A stretch of 64,000 nucleotides of DNA, from the NCBI RefSeq assembly GCF_020921035.1, contig NC_063156.1, positions 5,580,001 to 5,644,000 of the forward strand. Direction: 5' to 3'. Made by a program: the position numbers and the translations under genes. Of this stretch, positions 22,626 through 33,366 are shown piece after piece (within the stretch, counting starts at the first letter, position 1; every line of letters begins with the position of its first letter). The DNA comes from Rhodamnia argentea (taxonomy: Eukaryota > Streptophyta > Magnoliopsida > Myrtales > Myrtaceae). The notes beneath the pieces were generated by a model that saw only the letters and a list, made by a program, of their open reading frames with translations, did not search any database and was not told where the DNA came from.

Positions 22626-23430
22626 TCATGGGACAGGGTAAGACTTCTTGTTGCACATGCACTTGTAAGCCATGGGGCATGTCTCCGCCTCCTGAACTGA
22701 TGCACACACGAAGCTGACCATGACCAGCCTGCATGGCGAGCACGAGCCACAGGCGTGCGAACAGTCCGGCAAGCTCGACCCGGCGATCCGGACCGTGTCT
22801 GCCCTACCTGGCCTCATCGACAGTCTCCTTTCCCAGTAGAAGTTCGGGTTCGCCACGTGCTCGACCTTCGCCTTAGGCCGGGTTGAGTGTCGGTGTCCGT
22901 GATCTGAAACGCCCATTGTTATAGCTTTCATAAGATGAAGACTGAGAGATAACTATTGAAGCTCCATCGAATGAAAAGTACCCCTTAAATCATTTTTCTT
23001 CTACAGTAACTGAAGCACATATGAGCATGCAGAAGCGTAGTAACTTAAACTCAAACTCCTGAAATAAGTCATAGTGAGATTTATATGCATTTTGTTTTTT
23101 TGTAGAAGCATAGTAATATTAGCTCTGCGAAATGAGATTGTACAAGACTCCACACGTTATGACAAATGGTGCCACAAATCAAGTCTACCACCTCAGCAGT
23201 TTGAACAGAACTCAAGTACCTTCGAAACGGGAAGAAACTCTCATCAAATACTTCTGTAAAATCAGTCTACAACATAATCTTATCCTTGAAAAACTTAAGA
23301 GTATATGACAAAGAGAGAGTCTCATACTCGAGCTCGGTCGGCTGATGTGCCTCGCGGAGACGGTAGAATGAGGAACAACAAGAAGGAGAAGAATGAGGAG
23401 CGAAGCAGCAACAAGCGCAGAACCCTTCAT
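22626..23430 (-). CDS. EPF1: EPIDERMAL PATTERNING FACTOR 1 (secreted stomatal-spacing peptide)
   Basis: Exon 1 is 23328-23430 and exon 2 is 22626-22903. The GT-AG intron is 424 bp in phase 1. The joined preproprotein has 126 residues. Residues 1-26 form a hydrophobic signal peptide (run of Leu/Val, cleavage near VSA|RH). After a variable spacer, the C-terminal mature domain begins near GSSLPDCSHACGSCSPC and carries eight cysteines in EPF1/EPF2 spacing. The residues after the fourth cysteine (RLVMVSFVCASV, then AETCPMAYKCMCN) point to EPF1 rather than EPF2. The family member is secreted by stomatal precursors and acts through ERECTA-family kinases with TMM to stop neighbours becoming stomata. 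A single-exon reading from 22931 would lack the signal peptide, so the two-exon model is preferred. Confidence 0.94.
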
Positions 23431-24190
23431 TCCTTTCGCAAATCTGTAGTATTTTTTACTCCTCTTCTCTCTCTCTCGAATCTCTCTCCCTTGACAGTAA
23501 TATCAAGACCAGAAGAATTGTGAGCCTCTCCGTCAGTCACTTACCGAGACCATTCCACCAGACGGAAGGCTCAGGCCATGTTTAAATATTCACGAGCCCA
23601 AAAGGATATCTGTATTGAAGCAGATCACAGGCGAGGGTATGTGTCCACGCAAAACCCTAAGAGGGAAGGTCACATGAAAGACGATGATGGCACCCGCAGA
23701 GAGAGCTCACATGTAACAGCACTGGAAGCTTATTGCGCGCCTCAAATGGAAGAAGAAGATCTCATGGGTTTTGGATGATGGTCGAAGAACTCTGGAAGTG
23801 CTCGTCCTCCGTGAGTCCAGACAATAAATGAAACGGCGAGCTCGTCGACTCACTTCCCCCCATCGTCATGTCTTGAGTTAAAAGAAGGACTCGGGACAAG
23901 GCATCAAGGGTGGTCAATTATGTGACCGCCATTAATGTTGGCCAACGACCACCATTGATGAACTTCGAGCTTTTTCATTAACTCTTATTCCTTTGGACTA
24001 CCCGCCACTGAGGACAGCACAGACGATTCAACGTTGCACGTCAGATTCTTCAGCGATCGAAAGCCTGGAGTTCAGAGCATTGATATCATTACAGTTTGAC
24101 GTGACTGGACTGGTACTCCATCGGATTGGAACAATGCTTGGCTTAAGTGAGATACAGGGTTAGCTTTTTTCCTTTTTTGGTCAGAAGATA
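23431..24190. other. EPF1 upstream region, no other gene seen
   Basis: CT-rich 5' leader (about 23460-23500), then mixed sequence. A telo-box-like AAACCCTAA lies near 23651. The short frames here show no recognisable domain. Confidence 0.4.
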
Positions 24191-24196
24191 CAGGGT

Positions 24197-24935
24197 TAGT
24201 TGAAACGCGAAAAATATCAACCAAAAATAAAAACATTTCTAAGTTTTATGCAATCATCTTAATTTAGACTTAAACTCTTTAATTATACTAATTGAGTTTA
24301 TCATATCAATTTTAGCCAAAAATCACTAACACAAATATCGTCGTAGACACAACCAATGCTGGCTTATACATTTTTAATAGTATTTTAATAATTTTTTGAA
24401 TTTTTCAAAGATTTCTTTATTTTTTGTAAATTTTTTCATTTCTTTGCATTTTATTTTTTGAACTTAGGTGAGGGCTAGGATGCTCTCGCTGGATCTTGGC
24501 CAGGGGCCACGGGCCCTTGATTTGGCCAGCGAGTACGTTGTGGGCCTTGCCTAGGCCCTCCCCGACCACAATGAGGGCACACAATGGCCTCTCCAGAAGC
24601 CCACGAGAGCATTGCGTCATTCACCCAAAGCCGGTGAGGGCGTCTCGATCCTCGCCTGTGGCTGGCAACCCTCGTTGGCCCTCACATGTGGCCAGCAAGG
24701 GAGTTAAAAGATAAGAAAAAGAAAAAAAAACTATAAAAATTCACGCTAGCACCTCCAGTGCTTTGTAGGATGGTCGGCATGCATGTCGGATATTTTCTGG
24801 TCAAAATTGACCCGGATGGATTTAACTTGCAAATGTGAATAAGTTTGGTACAATCGGCATAATTAAAAAGTTTGGATCAAATTGGTACAAGTGTAATAGA
24901 TTTAAGATTTTTTAAATTATCTTAGTTTTTTTTTA
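24197..24935. mobile_element. MULE-like long-TIR element, degenerate
   Basis: The left arm ('tcatcttaatttagacttaaactc...ttgagttta') and right arm ('...aatcggcataattaaaaag...ttggtacaa') flank a GC-rich core (about 24470-24700), the same build as the 38.2- and 40.0-kb elements. Target duplications are not clear. Confidence 0.5.
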
Positions 24936-25650
24936 ATCGAAAATTCCTCCTTTTTTTTTTGGTCAAAAAATTCCTCCTAGTTAAAACGATGGGAAAATCT
25001 CAACTTATTGGATGCTCGCACGGCTTTGGATTGGTTCCTAAACATGAGTACGGGCCGGACGTGCTTGAAGACTATTGGCTTGGACAAGGTCATTCAGATA
25101 CAAACCCGGATCAAGCCCGTCAAGTTACAAAAACGGTATAAAGTGTTTGGGTTAATAAAAAAAAATCCCAAATTGATACACATATACCACATTTACCCCA
25201 AATTAATTTCCACATCATACAAAATCTGAAGCTTGTACACGTGCCGCATTTATTCCAAACTAATTTTCATGTCACAAAAAATCTTGAATTGATACGCTCG
25301 TTCTATGTTTACCCCGACTAATTTTCTTGTCATATTGAATTGTGCATTTTAGCAAATTTCGAAACTTGACGGACTTCTTAGGGAAAAAAAAAAGCATATT
25401 TTCTGATGTAAGATGTCTATTTGGTGACATAAAAATTAGTTTTTAGATAATGTGACATGGATATACTAGTTTAGGATTTTCGTGACACGGAAAATAGGTC
25501 ACGGGAGTTCTAGTGCGTGATTTTTATTATGACATGATAATAGTTTGGGGATGGATGTAGCAATCCAACATTTTTCTATTGATGGGTAGGCCTAGCCCAG
25601 GCGACATTTTACTCTTTACCTGAAGATAGAAAATCGAAGAAGAATCAGTC
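24936..25650. other. Intergenic, no gene seen
   Basis: AT-rich, with internally repeated 'accccaa.taattttc.tgtca.a' units (about 25190-25340) that suggest another small repeat. Confidence 0.4.
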
Positions 25651-25659
25651 CATTTGACT

Positions 25660-26130
25660 AACGTAAGTCAAAACGACATTAGGTTTGATGCAGGAAGCAT
25701 CATCTTGTGAAACCGGGTTTCACATGTCGAATGTTTCTAGCAATTGACTATGCTTATTCTCATTGTTGACGAACTAAACTTGCGACAACAATGCTTCACC
25801 GGCTTCTGCGTCTGAAACCTGCGACGTACGGAGCAGCAGGCGTTGACCGGCACGTTTTTCGCAGAGCTCCTCCCTCCATTCACTTTGCGTTGACTTGGCC
25901 AATACTCTGGTCAAACGTCAACTTTGTAGAGCTTGGCACACCCAAGAAAATACGGTTCACGTAAGATTGAAACGACGAGGGATTACGATGCCTCTGAACT
26001 TTATTGTTAACTAACGTTGACGTGATTGGACTGCACCCTTTGGCTGTTGGGCAATTTGACTTTTCGTGCAGCGTTGCTCTTGAATTGATGAGCCGGTTTG
26101 ACTAGTTGTAAAGTCAATCACGGTTCCAGA
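25660..26130 (+). promoter_or_regulatory. Cluster of W-box cores upstream of the small 26-kb gene
   Basis: Several TTGAC cores on both strands occur between about 25660 and 26120 (for example near 25840, 25890, 25910, 26019, 26098 and an inverted one near 26115). W-boxes bind WRKY factors, so pathogen- or stress-responsive expression is inferred, not shown. Confidence 0.45.
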
Positions 26131-26204
26131 GACCGCAAGCGCCCGCCAAGGAGGGAACAGTTTTGGGCGGCATCTATGGAGACTCTTGATTCAGTTCTCG
26201 TCAC

Positions 26205-26211
26205 TATATAA
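26205..26211 (+). promoter_or_regulatory. TATA box of the small 26-kb gene
   Basis: TATATAA lies about 75-80 bp upstream of the ATG at 26286 in a clean promoter-like setting (gtcacTATATAAgaac). Confidence 0.65.
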
Positions 26212-26285
26212 GAACAGAATGAGCTGGCCATCTTTACCAGATTATGCGTTGGTGTATTACGTATATTTTGCCATCTCTTTTAGCC

Positions 26286-26703
26286 ATGAACGCTATGGTC
26301 AAACACGCTGGCTTCCGGTGGAGTTCAGCTAATTTCCTCCGGTCGAGCCCGGCTAGTTCCCGTGGCTATGATCTCTTGAACTGCGATCCCGAAACGGCCT
26401 AACGGCGGTGAGACCGATGATCGGTGGAGGACGGTGTCCAAGCGTGATGAGTGGAGTCGCGTTACACGTGACGAGAGGGCAAGGCACCGGCGAGCATTCT
26501 TGAGGACGTACAAGTTGGCGTCCCCAGACAGCTTAGGGAAGAGGAGGAAGAGGACGGTCATCAGGTGTAAGAAGTTGAGGAAGATAGCAGTCAAAGTGAA
26601 GAGACTCGTGGTCTCGATCGTCTCGTTTGCCCTGGCGAGGTCTCGTGGTTGCAGGTCGGCGATAATCGTGTCTTGCCCGCGGCCAATAACGAGATGTTTC
26701 TGA
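26286..26703 (+). CDS. Small basic protein of unknown function, apparent single-base frameshift
   Basis: From the ATG at 26286 the frame reads MNAMVKHAGFRWSS...SRGYDLLNCDPE and stops at 26401. One frame over, it continues as RPNGGETDDRW and then DEWSRVTRDERARHRRAFLRTYKL, followed by a Lys/Arg-rich stretch and a short hydrophobic run to 26703. Removing one A from the AAA at 26392-26394 joins the two into one protein of about 138 residues. A mini-intron would have to be about 50 nt, too short for plants. I recall similar small 'RR.FL.SYKL' plant proteins but no defined function. A TATA box and W-box cluster lie upstream. It is either an intact gene with a sequencing error or a recent frameshift allele. 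Confidence 0.55.
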
Positions 26704-27014
26704 GCTAATACTTTGGCTGAGTTTCAAGAATCGATCTGGTGAATCAAATTATAGTTCATTCTTTTCTTTGAGTCATTTGTACACATTTGACTATGAAGCT
26801 CTAACATTAATGGAAGATTTCATACTAGTTTGTGCTGAGCTATGACCTTTCCTCTTTAGATGTACCGGATATGTTGGCTGCATGAATTGGGATAGGAAGC
26901 AATCAGCAATTGCTTAAATTGCACTGAACTATATATCATCTAGCTTTGCCCACCAAGAACAACATTTATCATCCATTTCCAATGAAGATTACGGAGTTCA
27001 TTTCACGGGAAAAA

Positions 27015-27470
27015 GTACAAAGAAAAATTCAAAATATATTACATTAGTGTCAATTCAATCATAAATATTTCAGTTGTGCTAATTTAGTTTCAAACCTTTT
27101 GCATTTGAACTAATTGAGTCCATCCAGTCAATTTTGGCTGGAAATCACTAATGTGAATGACATTCGTCCTAAATGGCGTGACTAGTGTTGACATTGACAT
27201 TTTTTTAACAAATTTTTTAAATTGATTTTTTAATTATTTTTTTGAAATTGATTATTTAATTATTTTTTCCTATTCTTTCTTTCGTTTTTTCTTTAATTTT
27301 TGCCGGTGACCCTTATCGGTCACTAGGTGAGGGCTTGCCCGCCCTCGCCGGCTACTAATGAGGGCCCACAAGCTCTCGCCAAATTTGATCGAGGGCCACC
27401 TCCTTCTTGACCTCGTCGGCAGCCGACGAGGCTGCGATGGCCCTCGTCAAATCTGGGCAACAAGGAAAGG
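27015..27470. mobile_element. MULE-like element, left arm and GC-rich core only
   Basis: The left arm 'agtgtcaattcaatcataaatat...' and the core with 'gagggcttgcccgccctcgccgg' are present. The right arm is missing, so it is truncated about 340 bp upstream of the NHL gene. Confidence 0.55.
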
Positions 27471-27813
27471 AAAGGGAGTATTTCTAGTTTTTCCACTAGG
27501 AAAGGAAGTAAACCTAGTTTCTCGATAGGACGAAAATGGCAGATGCTAGTCGGTTGAAAGAGGGAGGAATAAATAGATTGTCAGTTGAGTCCCACAAACC
27601 TCGACAGTTAACAAAAAAGCTTAGGCCATCCTTTAGAGCATGTCTACGTCCGCACATATGTAACAATGCCCTTGATCAGCGGACGATCCTAAAACCATCC
27701 CACTTCTCTCCATCCACCCCATGCCCTCGTTTTGGAATTGAGGGAGAAGAAGAAACCAAAAACTCCAAAAAAAAAAAAAAATTTCTTCTCCTCCTTCTCC
27801 ACCCAGGAATTCT

Positions 27814-28572
27814 ATGGACTATGCCCACAAAAGGGTGTATCCCGTGGACGCCAACCCCTCGACCGGCATGGAACCCCCACCTCCCTACCCGCCGAAATAC
27901 ATGATGCTCCAGGAGCAGGGTAGCATCCGCCCGCCCCCTTACCGCCGTAACATCCCCCGGTACCACTCGAGCCACCACAAGTCCGGCGGCAGGAGTTGTT
28001 GCCTGAGGTGCATTTGCTGCTGCTATTGCTCCCTCTTCCTCCTCGTCTTCGTCCTCGCCACCTTCGCCTTCTACTTCTATGCCGTGTACCAGCCGCAGAT
28101 CCCGTCCTACACCGTCGAAAACTTTGCGACCAATGCGTTCGACATGCAGCCGGACTTCAGCCTCTATACCGAGTTCGTGGTGACCGTGAAGGCCAACAAT
28201 CCTAACGAGAACATAGGGTTCAACTACGGCAAGGACAGCTCGGTCGTGGTCGCTTATCAGGATTCGTCATTGTGTAATGGCCAGCTCCCGGCTTTCCACC
28301 AAGGCCACAAGAACATAACCATGATAAAAGTCATGTTGAAAGGAAAGAGCGAGTTTGGGTCAGGGCTCCAGGAAGCCTTGATGGAGAACCGGCACACCGC
28401 TAAGATTCCATTGAATGTGATTGTTAAGGTACCGGTTGGCATTGTTATCGGGACCTTCCCACTGAAGCAGTTCACGGTTCGCGTCATCTGCGATTTGGTT
28501 GTGGATAACTTGTCGCCAAACAAGAAGACGCAAATCGTATCGAACACCTGCGTCCCCAATATCGACCTATGA
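27814..28572 (+). CDS. NDR1/HIN1-like (NHL) LEA_2-domain membrane protein
   Basis: Single-exon gene of 252 residues, the usual NHL length. Residues 1-60 are a Pro/Tyr-rich cytosolic tail. A Cys cluster (seven Cys between 62 and 72) abuts one transmembrane segment at about 73-92. The rest is an extracellular-type LEA_2 domain with the NPN motif (129-131), then NIGFNYGKDSSV, ending in VSNTCVPNIDL. This is closest to the NHL6/NHL13-like group, by recall. Such proteins are plasma-membrane anchored and linked to defence and ABA or abiotic-stress responses; the biochemical activity is unclear. The Cys cluster beside the membrane could be acylated (inference). The ATG is chosen because it opens directly into the conserved Pro-rich tail; the longer overlapping frames upstream are out of frame. 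Confidence 0.93.
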   Translation: MDYAHKRVYPVDANPSTGMEPPPPYPPKYMMLQEQGSIRPPPYRRNIPRYHSSHHKSGGRSCCLRCICCCYCSLFLLVFVLATFAFYFYAVYQPQIPSYTVENFATNAFDMQPDFSLYTEFVVTVKANNPNENIGFNYGKDSSVVVAYQDSSLCNGQLPAFHQGHKNITMIKVMLKGKSEFGSGLQEALMENRHTAKIPLNVIVKVPVGIVIGTFPLKQFTVRVICDLVVDNLSPNKKTQIVSNTCVPNIDL

Positions 28573-31500
28573 GATTGACTTGGGCAAAATCTAGGGACGA
28601 GAATGGACAACAGGAGCATCTAACACCTTTGCATCTTTCCGAGAAATTGAATGATCGGAGGCTTTCGCTGAGCTTCTTGTACTGTAATTGTTCAATTGTT
28701 TATCAAGGAAGTAAACATATATGCTACAGAGGCGTAAAGCCGCAGGTGTAGATTGTATAGTATTGGCTTTTGTTGGACTTGGAACCCAATTTGTTCTCTC
28801 ATTTCTGTCCTGGAATGCTGACCCAAAATGCAATTTTTTCAAGCCTCTAAAGGTGAAATAGAAGAACCGAAGGACCGGAAGATCCAGTGGAAAGAGTCGA
28901 GAATACCAAGTCAGAGCTACATTGTGTTCTTGTTTTTCATGAATATGGATACTCTATTTACCTGTTGGAAGGAAGATCCTCAGTAACAATTAGAAGAAGA
29001 AATAATCTAAAACATTGAAAACATCTCACTCTGTGATGGGAGATGATACTGAAGGATGAATAAGAAGACCACTATTTCTGCAGCAACATTCGTCCTGATA
29101 GAGATTCCTCCATGTATTGCTCTCCAAAAACAAAAAAAGTATTTCAAAGTGAATTCCCTTATCTCCGTTCGCAATTAAGGTATAGCAATGACACAAACGA
29201 TCCCGGAAGGCATTATTGGATGCACTACGAGAATAAGTTCGTACATTTGAAATCTGGAATCCCCACCAAAGCCGTCTTCTGCTTCAAATAAGCCATGGCT
29301 GTGGCCTGTGGGCATATGCTGCCTCCATATGTAGCTCCATTGCCACGGTGCCACTAGTGAAAGACAGGCTCAGAACATTAGAGCTTGCGGCTATGGACCA
29401 CAAGGTCAGGGATATGAATCCTTCCTCGCCCACAGCCAGCCCAATCTTTTCTGTGGAATCTTTGCCTAATCTTGAAACACACAGAGCGCCTACGTTATTT
29501 CTTGCAACTTTGAATCAAAAGCTAATAACTATTCTGTCAATTAAGCAATATCTTATGAGTGACAGAATACTTGATGCAGAGTCAACCCGGGACAGGTACC
29601 CTCCAGAACCCAGGATACGTATCGCCAAGTATTAGGTCAATTCCAGTTTTATGCTGAAATGTCACTGGTAACAATTTGAAAAGAAAAGAAACGAACACAT
29701 AAATGTAACCAAGCAATAAAAGGAAGAAAATATAAGTAGTTGAAAGGGTTGAAGATTCTCGGTGAGGCAGAAGCGACAAACTCACGGGGCTTCCATAATG
29801 TGGACTAGTTAAGCAAGACATTGTTTGATACACTTGCATAAGCAGCAGTTTGAAAAGGGAGCCCAACCAGTAAATTTCAGCTCAGATACACAAAAGGGCG
29901 CAGAAATTTTGTCATTCCTTTGCAGGGCTTCTTGAGTCAAAAACTCTTCTTACTAGAAAGTCCATATATGCAACATAATAAGGGAATAATCATGAATACA
30001 AACTTTTAAAACTAGTTCACACAGTGCTCCAAGCAGTTGTATCCTGCAGGTACCATGTGAAACTTGTAAAGTCCTCTCGAACAGCTTAAAACTTTGCGAA
30101 GCCCTAAGTCATCATAATATCCTTATCAAGCATCTTTCATTCTTCAAGCAGAAACTTTGCAGTTCTATGAACTAGGCATGTCTACGCAGCAATAGCATTG
30201 CTGGTGCTAACAGAAGGCATAAAAGATATTCTAGTTCCAATTGATGAGTCAGTGAAAGACGTCTTTGTGCTATGTATCGTTCTCTCCAGGTGCTCAAAAA
30301 AGTTTTTGGCATGGGTTATCGGTCCTTCTAGGCTAATGATTTGAAGACACTTTGAGGTATGGTAGAACAAATATCAAGTGGGTATATCATACACACAAAT
30401 TTAAAAATGTCAGGTAAATCAGAGTTTCTAAAGGTAAGAGAAATTTTCTTTTATTTTCTTTCCTATCACAAATTATTTCTTGGCCTGTTTGATAGATCTG
30501 TAAGTTCCTGTTCAATGTGAATGCTTAGCTCTATAGAACAGAATCCACAATCCTTTTATCCCTTCATTTACCTGATCAGGTATGGAAGTAGGTATTAGGT
30601 AATTGGAAGCAAGACCTCCAGCAAAAAGTAAAGTTCTTCATTCCCTCCTCCATCCACCAGTTGCCAGTCATCTGTGTAGAAACTTGCAGCTCACAAGAAA
30701 ATTGAGAATTGAGGCTGTTGTTTTTCTGACAAGGACACGTGATTGATCAAACAACTAATGTTTGGTTGGGCACATGACCAAATCCACATGAAATTTTATG
30801 GCTCCATGTGCCAATGCCAAAGGGTTCGCTACAGACCCATCTTGTTGGTCTTCCAAGCTCGAGCAATAACAATTCAATTCCACGGTATCCTACAAGAGAA
30901 CTCCTCTACCAAATCCATTTCTCATCACGGTCACTGCCAGTTTACCGCATCTATCAATGCTAAACTAATCACTTCTGCATAGATGCACCAATGGAATTTC
31001 ATGTACAGTTTCTTAAGACACAAAAGTGATGGCTTAACCATGGCCCTAATGATCATCCGATCTCTTTTCTTGACTAGGAAAGAAACAATATGGGCTAAAA
31101 TCAACCAGTGAACTGACTTCTCCACAAGAAAGGAAGAAGAAAAGAAAGAAAAAAGAGGGTTTGGTTGGACACCTAACCAAGTCCATATGTCTGGGAAATA
31201 GCACCATTTACCTTAACTACCAAAAATGTGAAAGCTAATGCCATGAACCCACTTAACCAATTCACGAAGCCAGAGGACCAAGAGAAGTTCAAACACATGA
31301 TAAGATGCATCCCACAAAAATCCAAAATCTAATGCGCTCCTCGCAAGCATTACAACAAGCACCTGAAATCCTATGTGTTCATCACCATTTGTAGCTCACG
31401 TCCAAAACAATTATAATCGTAGCATGCAAAGTTGGGTTATTTTCTGTAATGATTAAGCCATCCTGGTTTTTATTAATCAAGAAAGAAACCATATTCTAAT

Positions 31501-32130
31501 GACCTGACCCCCTTGGGAGCGTCTCCAGTCGCAATCAGGAGCAGCTCAAGCTCACCCTCCATGCGCAAGCAGCGACCCCACTTCAGTATCCCGCCGCACA
31601 TTCCATGCCGTGCCATAAAAGTTTGGTCACCAGCCCAGACACATCATTCGAGTGCGTGAGAGAGAGAGAGAGAGAGGGGGATGGGGTTAGATGACCAGAA
31701 CTTTGACTGCGCTAACGAGGACGCAGCCTTTGGTCTGGGGGCATAAAAGAATTCATTCACATGGGGATGTGGTGTCAGAGCGTGTAGGCTAAGGATCGCC
31801 AGGAAAGTCTCGTGCTTGTTTAAATTCATCATCATCATCGTCATCATCAATCTCTGATGATGCTTTCTCGTTTTCAGCAAAATGGACAGAAGCTTTCCCA
31901 ACAGTTGGTTTTCTTCATCCAAACCCACTTTAACACTAAGCCAAAGAACGGCACAGAGTTCTAATCCTGCCCCACTTGACTTCTGGTTAACCAATCCACA
32001 TCTTGCTGGAAACAGATAGCAGATCGAACCAGAGCTAAATCACGAGTAGCAGATTTGACCGAATATATAGGGAAACTATAGAAGCTTGCCCGCCACTGTG
32101 TAGTTAGTAATTTTCTGCGGCTGCACGAAA
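28573..32130. other. Intergenic, no confident gene
   Basis: The first few hundred bases are probably NHL 3' UTR. The rest is AT-rich with short frames on both strands and no domain. A GA tract lies at about 31657-31676 and an (ATC)n tract near 31825-31850. Confidence 0.45.
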
Positions 32131-32149
32131 ATATTAATTTAACTCCCAC

Positions 32150-32525
32150 ACTAAATTTAATTTCCCGTGGTGAAAATATTTCTCGAATTTAAGCCCGAAA
32201 AGGAAAATTTTATAATTCAAGTAGGTTTTCTAATTAATGATTTTCTATTTTGGATCAAACTCCTACCTATAAATAGGAAGCTGACGTTATATATGAAGAG
32301 TATCAAAGATGAATTTTTGCTAGTGAATTAAATATCGAAAGTGTTTGAGTGACTCGGATGTATAATTGTAATCTCCATTGTATGCATTTGATCTCTCGTG
32401 AAATTTGTTGCTTCTATCTTCATGGACGTATCCTTTTATGACCAAATCACATAAATCTTATATCCAATTTATTTTCTTATTCTGTCTAATTTATTATTTG
32501 ATCGCTTGCTTCTATAGGATATTGT
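32150..32525 (+). repeat. LTR remnant related to the 2.5-4.4 kb copia element
   Basis: About 32343-32520 aligns with the reverse complement of about 3915-4095 through blocks such as 'gtgaaatttgtt', 'tggacgta', 'ccaatttattttcttattct' and 'gatcgcttg'. The orientation is opposite. There is no internal region and no clear TG/CA ends. Confidence 0.55.
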
Positions 32526-32966
32526 ACTGTAGTTTTGATTGTCTGAGTGAGGATGGAGGATGGACTCTTTAAGAAAAGTTAGGAATCGATTCTGCTCTTT
32601 ATGCTTCAAGATCCTTTTTTTTTTTTAAGATTAGTATCAAACTTTTGAGCCAATCTTGCTTTATCTACTAAGGAAGGAAGGAGGCCACAGCAATCTTCTT
32701 TAGTGGATAGGAATCAATCCTGCCTCTCTTTTTCTTCTTTAAAGTAATCCCAAATGGGTGCTTTAGAATAGGACATCAAATTGTTCTTTAATCTGTTTTT
32801 TGAATAATTAAGGAAAGAAATGTTGGTTCTTTCCAACATAACATATCGTCGGTTCCATGAATTAGACGTTGTCTCGTGAAAGAGATCGAAAACTCCACAA
32901 TCTATTGAAAACAATTGAGGATTAATATGAACGAAGAGGTGGGGAAAATAGCTATGGTGGGTTTGT

Positions 32967-32976
32967 GACACGTGTC
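32967..32976. promoter_or_regulatory. G-box / ABRE palindrome upstream of the IST1-like gene
   Basis: GACACGTGTC is a perfect 10-bp palindrome 391 bp upstream of the ATG. It could bind bZIP or bHLH factors. Confidence 0.45.
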
Positions 32977-33366
32977 CCTCCATCGTAGTGGAGCGGTTTT
33001 CCGGGGCATACGAGAACCGTCTGTTTGTGTTTTTCACGCCCACTCTTCCTGAATATAACGCCCATGACCCGACCACGACAAAGCAAAATTCGTACTTGAA
33101 AGTGGAAAAAGAAGAAGAAGAAGAAGAGAGAAATAGAAAGGAACCGTCATCGGTAGCTTCAGTTCGATCTTCTTCTTCTTCTCTCTCCCACCAACCTTCA
33201 GTTTTTCGCCAGCTGGAACATGAACTTGTTTTCAGCTTCCGTGCTTCGTCTCCCTGTTGGGGTTAGTAGCTGACCGGCATGCGAGGCCTGCTGATTCAAG
33301 ACACGGTGTTCATCTCTTGAACCCTGCAAAGGCTCGAGAAGAAGCTGCTTCCAAAGCATCTCGGCC

